From NCBI GenBank assembly GCA_017529175.1, contig JAFXNX010000123.1:1-8606 (forward strand): 8,606 bases of DNA. The letters run 5' to 3'. The translations under genes were made by a program, and so were the position numbers. This document shows positions 5,701 to 8,606 of this stretch, one piece after another; position 1 is the first letter of the stretch, and every line of letters starts with the position of its first letter. The notes below the pieces were generated by a model. The model did not search any database. It was given only the letters and a program-made list of their open reading frames with translations, and had not been told where the DNA came from. This DNA comes from Clostridia bacterium (GTDB lineage: Bacteria > Bacillota_A > Clostridia > Oscillospirales > CAG-272).

Positions 5701-8131
5701 GTTTTGCCGCGCTGTCGTATCCGCGTCTTTCGGTCTTGATGACTTCATATTTTTTCAGAACGTAGCTGATGCTTCCGTCAGCGCTCTCTCCCACCGTGTT
5801 CTCCGGGAACACGTCGTAGGAAAAATCGTCCTCTGAAAGAAGGCGAGAGGTGTCTGCCTTGTTGAGAGTCACCGCGCGGCGGTCAGTTTCCCATACTGTG
5901 TCGAAAACGTAGTCGGAGTGGAAGTAGTAAACGTCGTTTGATACTGCGAGCGTCTGATCTTCAAATCCGACAAGCTCCGCGTATACCGATATCTGCGTCG
6001 GTCTTGTGCTCCACGCCTCGGGAAGGACGCCGGTCTCGATGGCGCAGGTCGCCTCGCCGTTCTTGTCTGTCGTAAGATTTGTCATATCGTACCTTCCGAA
6101 GGGGTACGAGCTTACCATGAATTCAAATCCTTCCGCGGGAGTGCCGTCGAAGAAGGAGGACGTTACCGTCACGTTGACCGTTTCGCCGAACCTGTAAAAG
6201 AGCTTGTCGAAGGTGATACTTGCCGTAATTACGGGCTTTTCGGCTTCCGTTACTTTTACATATTTCGAGGCGGCGACGTTGCCGTCGATATCAGTTACCG
6301 AGAGGAAAAAACCGCCTTCGGAGTGATCTTCTATCAAGTAGTCGCTCTTGAAGAATCCGTCGGAGGACACTTCGATCTCTTTTACCGTGTTTCCTTCCGC
6401 CGTGAGGTAGAGGGTGGAAGGCGCGCTTCCGTCAAGGAGTTTCACGAATCCGCTGAAGTTTACGGTGTCATTTGAAAAATATACTTCACGGTCCGTGTAG
6501 ATATAGCTCATCGAATACTTTTCGTCGGAGCTCTCATTGCACACCGCGCAGATCACGATCCCGTCGTCGCCGTTCTTTACGGTGATGACCGCCGAGCTTG
6601 CGTCGTTTGTGTCGAGGATCGCGACCCCGTCCGCTGTCACGGCGGAGTCCGTGAATTTTTCGGGCTCTTTCGCATCATCGCCGAAGGAATACTCTCTGAC
6701 GAAGGAGACTGACGAGACTTCGGCGCCGTCGATGTGTCCTTCAAAGGCGTCGTCCGCTCTGACGAGCGTTTTTCCGTCGGAGGATATGGTGAACGCTCTG
6801 ACGTTTGATATCTGAACTATGATATATTTCGTCGTAGTGAGGGCGTCGCCGTATTTGTCTTTTGCCTCGGCGGTGATCTTTGCAAGATAGATGCCGCGCT
6901 CAAGTCCTTCGCCGAACGATATGCCGCACTGATAGTCGTAGTAGCTCCCGTCTTTCTGCATACCTTCGAAGTCGCCTATCTTTATCAGTCCGTCCGTGTC
7001 GTATCCGCGCTTACCCGAAGCGTCCGCGGCGCAGTTCTCAATTGCTCTTGCGGCGGAATCTGTATCGGGGAATTTGTAAAGCGACGCGCCGACAGAGCAG
7101 GAGTCGATATCGTCGTAAGCGTATACTGTGCAGACAAGACTTGCGCTTTCCTTAGGTGTGAAGATATACTCGTCAAGATCATATGATCTTGTAACATTGT
7201 ACTCGTAGCCGAACCTGTCGTAAACGCTTTTGTAAACGCTCATGAAGATATAGTTGTCGTCGCTTTCCGCGTCGTCGTATTCCGTCCGGAACGCGAACGA
7301 CTCATCGGACGCGAGCGTTTTGCCGGATAGAGAGGGAAGTCCCTCTTTTACCGTTACCTTATATACCGTCCCGTATTCGAGGTCGTTTTGCGGTATTACG
7401 GCGAGCACTCTGCCGTTCGGGTAGACTTTGTAATCGAGTCCGACTTCCGGCTCGATGACGATGTAATCGTCAAAGTCGCAGTTTGCAATACTTTCCGAGA
7501 ACGTGAGCTCTATCCCCGTTCCGACCGGAACGTCGGACGACATATCGGACGGGAGGCGGCTTTTAATAAAGAAGTCGCTCTCCGTCTGGAACGTATAGCT
7601 CGATACGGGGTTTTCCCGGTCTCCGAACGAAATGTTGTATACCGTGCCGGGAAGCAAAGCGCCGGTAGCGGGTGCAACTTCAAATTTAGTCGACGTCAGC
7701 GCCGTTACGGCAAGGCTCGTCTCGGGCGATACGTTCATATTCGCCGTCAGCGTTTCGACTTCGCATTCGTCCGACGTCTCGATGATGAAGCGCTCGCTTG
7801 TCGGTATTATCTTTCCGTCGGCAGCGGACGCGGACACCATAACTCCGCGCAGCGCCTCGGGAAGCGCGCCGCCGGCGTTCGAAACTTGCGCCGTCTCTCC
7901 TCCCGTGAAAAGAGGAGTGCTTTGCGTACTTTGCGCGGGCGCCTTTCCGCCGCGAAGCGCAAACGTCAGAACGAGCGCTGCGACGAGGACGAACGACGCC
8001 GCCAACGCGCCGTATAATTTAAATTTCTTCATTCTTTCGCGCTTCGCGTCATAGCGGGACGCTTCTTCTATAAGATCGTCTCCTATGCCGCCGACAGCGT
8101 CGAATATTTTTCTGTTCTTATCGTCTTTCAC
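2762..8131 (-). CDS. Membrane-anchored alpha-2-macroglobulin-like protein with an anti-sigma-like cytoplasmic N-terminus
   Basis: This 1789-residue protein starts at a GTG (8131-8129) that overlaps the sigma stop (GTGA). Order of parts: charged cytoplasmic segment (1-36, with RKIFDAVGGIGDDLIEEA at 8-24), one membrane helix (~37-59), a Gly/Ser/Thr/Ala linker (60-92), two Big_5/SbsA-like Ig domains (~92-183 and ~185-284), and an MG1-like region (~320-445). Then come MG2 with the hallmark YTDREVYFSNDTVNFSG (545-561), MG3 (~635-735), further MG domains (~737-1010, including DKETYSPGERATVTV at 981-995), a bait-like region (~1020-1130), the A2M/MG7 domain (~1133-1215, with DNITSWRLTAVAI), a helical toroid (~1325-1570) and an MG10-like end (~1630-1789). 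Family A2Ms trap proteases that cut the bait. The thioester CxEQ is absent here, as in some bacterial A2Ms such as YfaS. There is no lipobox and no PBP1C neighbour. Coupling to the sigma gene suggests a sensor or anti-sigma role; that role is inferred, whereas the A2M fold assignment is secure. Confidence 0.85.
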   Translation of the reverse strand: MKDDKNRKIFDAVGGIGDDLIEEASRYDAKRERMKKFKLYGALAASFVLVAALVLTFALRGGKAPAQSTQSTPLFTGGETAQVSNAGGALPEALRGVMVSASAADGKIIPTSERFIIETSDECEVETLTANMNVSPETSLAVTALTSTKFEVAPATGALLPGTVYNISFGDRENPVSSYTFQTESDFFIKSRLPSDMSSDVPVGTGIELTFSESIANCDFDDYIVIEPEVGLDYKVYPNGRVLAVIPQNDLEYGTVYKVTVKEGLPSLSGKTLASDESFAFRTEYDDAESDDNYIFMSVYKSVYDRFGYEYNVTRSYDLDEYIFTPKESASLVCTVYAYDDIDSCSVGASLYKFPDTDSAARAIENCAADASGKRGYDTDGLIKIGDFEGMQKDGSYYDYQCGISFGEGLERGIYLAKITAEAKDKYGDALTTTKYIIVQISNVRAFTISSDGKTLVRADDAFEGHIDGAEVSSVSFVREYSFGDDAKEPEKFTDSAVTADGVAILDTNDASSAVITVKNGDDGIVICAVCNESSDEKYSMSYIYTDREVYFSNDTVNFSGFVKLLDGSAPSTLYLTAEGNTVKEIEVSSDGFFKSDYLIEDHSEGGFFLSVTDIDGNVAASKYVKVTEAEKPVITASITFDKLFYRFGETVNVTVTSSFFDGTPAEGFEFMVSSYPFGRYDMTNLTTDKNGEATCAIETGVLPEAWSTRPTQISVYAELVGFEDQTLAVSNDVYYFHSDYVFDTVWETDRRAVTLNKADTSRLLSEDDFSYDVFPENTVGESADGSISYVLKKYEVIKTERRGYDSAAKRSYTYYDYDTRETTEDSGTLTFKDGVIELPIKKVEGFVGGYWYEITYSDGRNTYRESIPATADGYRWYESDADETLISLDKENYGIGERYSAKYTRNGVPYEDVLFAVYADGLEEYGIGPEFTGTFDGAMVTGAAIYAVCFDKDSGTYFYSESEIALDYGANPLEVEIIPDKETYSPGERATVTVRVKDAPDAALILSVADEACFALEEQNEDSAAAYYKSLRRLSEGDDSFSPYLYNLYYYYDWYYPYRGARLMKDVTVNGRFDASVDIFGSDSRDASGYGDFNGAFTEDAAETGAPEKASEAPAAYESADSAGGDEVYVRKLFADNPVFTLDRFDENGEATIIFTVPDNITSWRLTAVAIDGADGDFDRIRFGNAVTDTICTKDFFINLSAPDYFILGDDAALLARSFGINSDGEVEYTAVVTDEGGNVIATAEASDDSKGYAELSFGKLEEGSYTATVTAKGESSSDALEAKFDVIKSAETMPLTRTLTPDTIKSITPALYPVTLTFCDDDASHRQFSRIMNSLVCGDGTARADMLAAEYAALIAHDKVYGSDSSERMQSIRQKFSEYCGELISLLSYSDGDVELTANILCGAPDVISTDAKSRIAEYLLGEVMDPEQPDEVTLCASLAALASLDEPVLDVLYKVAQSAGDYPADAKLYLACAFASIGDWSAANDIYFTLKSELGDEDTEYKTVCLRGVNDAETVRLSSLALIAVSKTAKSEAEALAKYLTENPSKDECTYSALGAYVKYFMPDSEYSEKSLTYELNGKVESATVSPFSSFSVKLTKSGFDSFKIVSIDDKIAIDAYYLAPAEEALEEYDISDRVTVSKQISSYKNGLYKVKLTISGTSTRVCESFDLTDVVPSGARFVSTDSSLSYSYGRSGTVYTDAYVYNPAGQRIAGSVWVYNDIYSGYDYYKTECPEYSFSIDVGYIIRGAVKGEFIAESAVIRNLATNVYDASERYVVNITDDKWSIEQR
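4106..4117 (-). other. Degenerate thioester site (CGDG instead of CxEQ)
   Basis: Residues 1339-1342 read C-G-D-G at the start of the helical toroid, in the place where active A2Ms have C-G/L/T-E-Q. The Cys and Gly remain, but the Glu and Gln are replaced by Asp and Gly, so an internal Cys-Gln thioester cannot form here. The alignment is by eye. Confidence 0.5.
4487..4735 (-). other. A2M (MG7) domain
   Basis: Residues ~1133-1215 carry the most recognisable A2M family signature: TVPDNITSWRLTAVAIDG (1157-1174), followed by a KDFFINLSAPDYFILGD stretch (1195-1211). These correspond to the family's 'lp D.iTsWr.tava' and '.ff..l..P.....gd' motifs. Confidence 0.85.
4742..5074 (-). other. Bait-like region of the A2M protein
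   Basis: Residues ~1020-1130 lie between the DEACFAL segment that ends the bacterial bait-region domain and the start of the MG7-type A2M domain, which is where protease-sensitive bait sequence belongs in this family. The stretch has two parts. One is a tyrosine-dense patch (about 1045-1060, with YYYYDWYYPYR at 1050-1060). The other is a disordered-looking Ala/Glu/Asp/Ser/Gly stretch (1081-1128). The boundaries are approximate. Confidence 0.5.
7955..8131 (-). other. Putative anti-sigma-type N-terminus plus transmembrane helix of the A2M protein
   Basis: Residues 1-36 are highly charged and predicted cytoplasmic, with a short amphipathic stretch (DAVGGIGDDLIEEASRYDA) ending in RERMKKFK, a positive-inside flank. 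A hydrophobic helix of about 23 residues (~37-59, GALAASFVLVAALVLTFAL) follows. From memory, short N-termini of this style (K-I-x-D-A-x-G-x-I-x-D-x-x-I-x-E-A) are common on Clostridia membrane proteins encoded directly after ECF sigma genes and annotated as putative anti-sigma factors. There is no zinc-binding HxxxCxxC motif, so it is not a ZAS-type anti-sigma domain. There is no signal peptidase site or lipobox cysteine, so the protein should stay as a type II single-pass membrane protein. Confidence 0.55.
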
Positions 8132-8606
8132 AGTGAAACACCTTCTTTCTCAAGATAACTCTTAAGCTTCTTTCTCGTGCGGAAAAGGCGGCTTTTGACC
8201 GCGCTTTCGGATATCGAGAGGCGTCGCGCTATTTCGTCGAGAGGAGCGCAGTACCAGTACCGGAGTACGAACGTGACGCGGCTCTCGCGGTCCTCTTTCC
8301 GCAGAAACGAATCGATAAGTCCGGATATCTCGCCGCAAGGCGCATCGCTTCTGTCCGGAACTGTCTCGTCGAGCTCAACGAGTATCTCGCCTCCCCCGCG
8401 TCGTTTCGCATTGTCATGCTCCGCGCGGTTTATCGAGACGTTTCTGACTATCCTTCCGCCGTACGCTTTGAGGTTTGCGGGCCTTTCGGGCGGGATAGAG
8501 TTCCAGAGGCGAAGATACGTGTCGTTCACGCACTCGAGAGCGTCCTCTCTGCTTCCGGTTATTCCCTCGGAGATGGAAGCGAAAAGTTTTCCGTATTTGC
8601 TTTCCA
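8128..8606 (-). CDS. ECF-type RNA polymerase sigma factor (partial, N-terminus outside window)
   Basis: The reading frame is open from the stop at 8128-8130 to the right edge, giving 158 complete codons. An internal GTG at 8529 is not the start, because region 2 continues upstream of it (SKYGKLFASIS...REDALEC, 8530-8601). Visible parts are region 2 with the ECF hallmark EDALECVNDTYLRLW, then IPPERPANLKAY and RIVRNVSINRAEHD, which correspond to core binding and -10 recognition. A variable linker rich in charge follows (about AKRRGGGEILVELDETVPD). Region 4 carries a helix-turn-helix (LRYWYCAPLDEIARRLS, then SESAVKSRLFRTRKKLKSYL) for -35 recognition. Roughly 20-30 N-terminal residues appear to be missing. 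It directs RNA polymerase to a small regulon, probably including its own operon; the promoter lies off the window. It is the first visible gene of a two-gene operon with the A2M protein. Confidence 0.92.
   Translation of the reverse strand, partial: ESKYGKLFASISEGITGSREDALECVNDTYLRLWNSIPPERPANLKAYGGRIVRNVSINRAEHDNAKRRGGGEILVELDETVPDRSDAPCGEISGLIDSFLRKEDRESRVTFVLRYWYCAPLDEIARRLSISESAVKSRLFRTRKKLKSYLEKEGVSL
8139..8147 (-). promoter_or_regulatory. Ribosome binding site for the A2M gene, inside the sigma gene
   Basis: On the minus strand this reads AAGAAGGTG and ends 7 nt before the GTG start at 8131-8129. It lies within the last codons of the sigma gene. Together with the 4-nt GTGA overlap it supports the GTG start and indicates translational coupling of the two proteins. 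Confidence 0.75.

Noticed and set aside
7388..8017. 209-codon plus-strand open frame opposite the A2M N-terminus
   Set aside because: It is a shadow of the real gene, Arg-rich, and antisense to the membrane helix and the first Ig-like domain.

Overview
The window looks like a chromosome fragment of an anaerobic Clostridia-type Firmicute, plausibly a gut or rumen Oscillospirales/Ruminococcaceae-like bacterium. The grounds are a dockerin-type C-terminus at the left edge, an ECF sigma factor of a type common in Clostridia at the right edge, G-rich ribosome binding sites and compact bidirectional hairpin terminators. Genus-level assignment is not possible from the sequence alone.

Layout, left to right. 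(1) 1-102 is the 3' end of a secreted or cell-surface protein, ending in a dockerin-like calcium-binding repeat, followed by a strong hairpin terminator (123-166). (2) 257-2678 holds two plus-strand genes: a polytopic glucosyltransferase of the GtrII type and a soluble ALG5/GtrB-like family 2 glycosyltransferase. The likely division of labour is that the soluble enzyme loads a polyprenyl-phosphate with a sugar inside the cell and the membrane enzyme transfers that sugar to a surface glycan outside. The first gene is strikingly AT-rich compared with everything else here. (3) 2716-2748 is a bidirectional terminator between the convergent halves. (4) 2762-8606 is a minus-strand operon: an ECF sigma factor (cut by the right edge) overlapping by 4 nt a 1789-residue single-pass membrane protein.

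The most interesting unit is that operon. The large protein begins with a short cytoplasmic segment of the kind carried by putative anti-sigma proteins encoded directly after such sigma genes. One membrane helix follows, then about 1700 extracellular residues: two Ig-like (Big_5) domains and an alpha-2-macroglobulin (A2M) chain with macroglobulin domains, a bait-like low-complexity region, the MG7-type A2M domain, a helical toroid that has lost the thioester, and a C-terminal MG10-like domain. Bacterial A2Ms are usually lipoproteins or periplasmic protease traps, often next to PBP1C. Here the trap sits where a sigma-regulating sensor would be expected. My inference is an A2M-based transmembrane switch in which an external protease (or other ligand) acting on the A2M body changes the availability of the sigma factor.

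There is no stretch longer than 300 bases without a gene. The three gaps hold a terminator and a promoter (103-256), a short leader with a ribosome binding site (1856-1940) and the convergent terminator (2679-2761). No tRNA, rRNA, CRISPR array or insertion sequence was seen.
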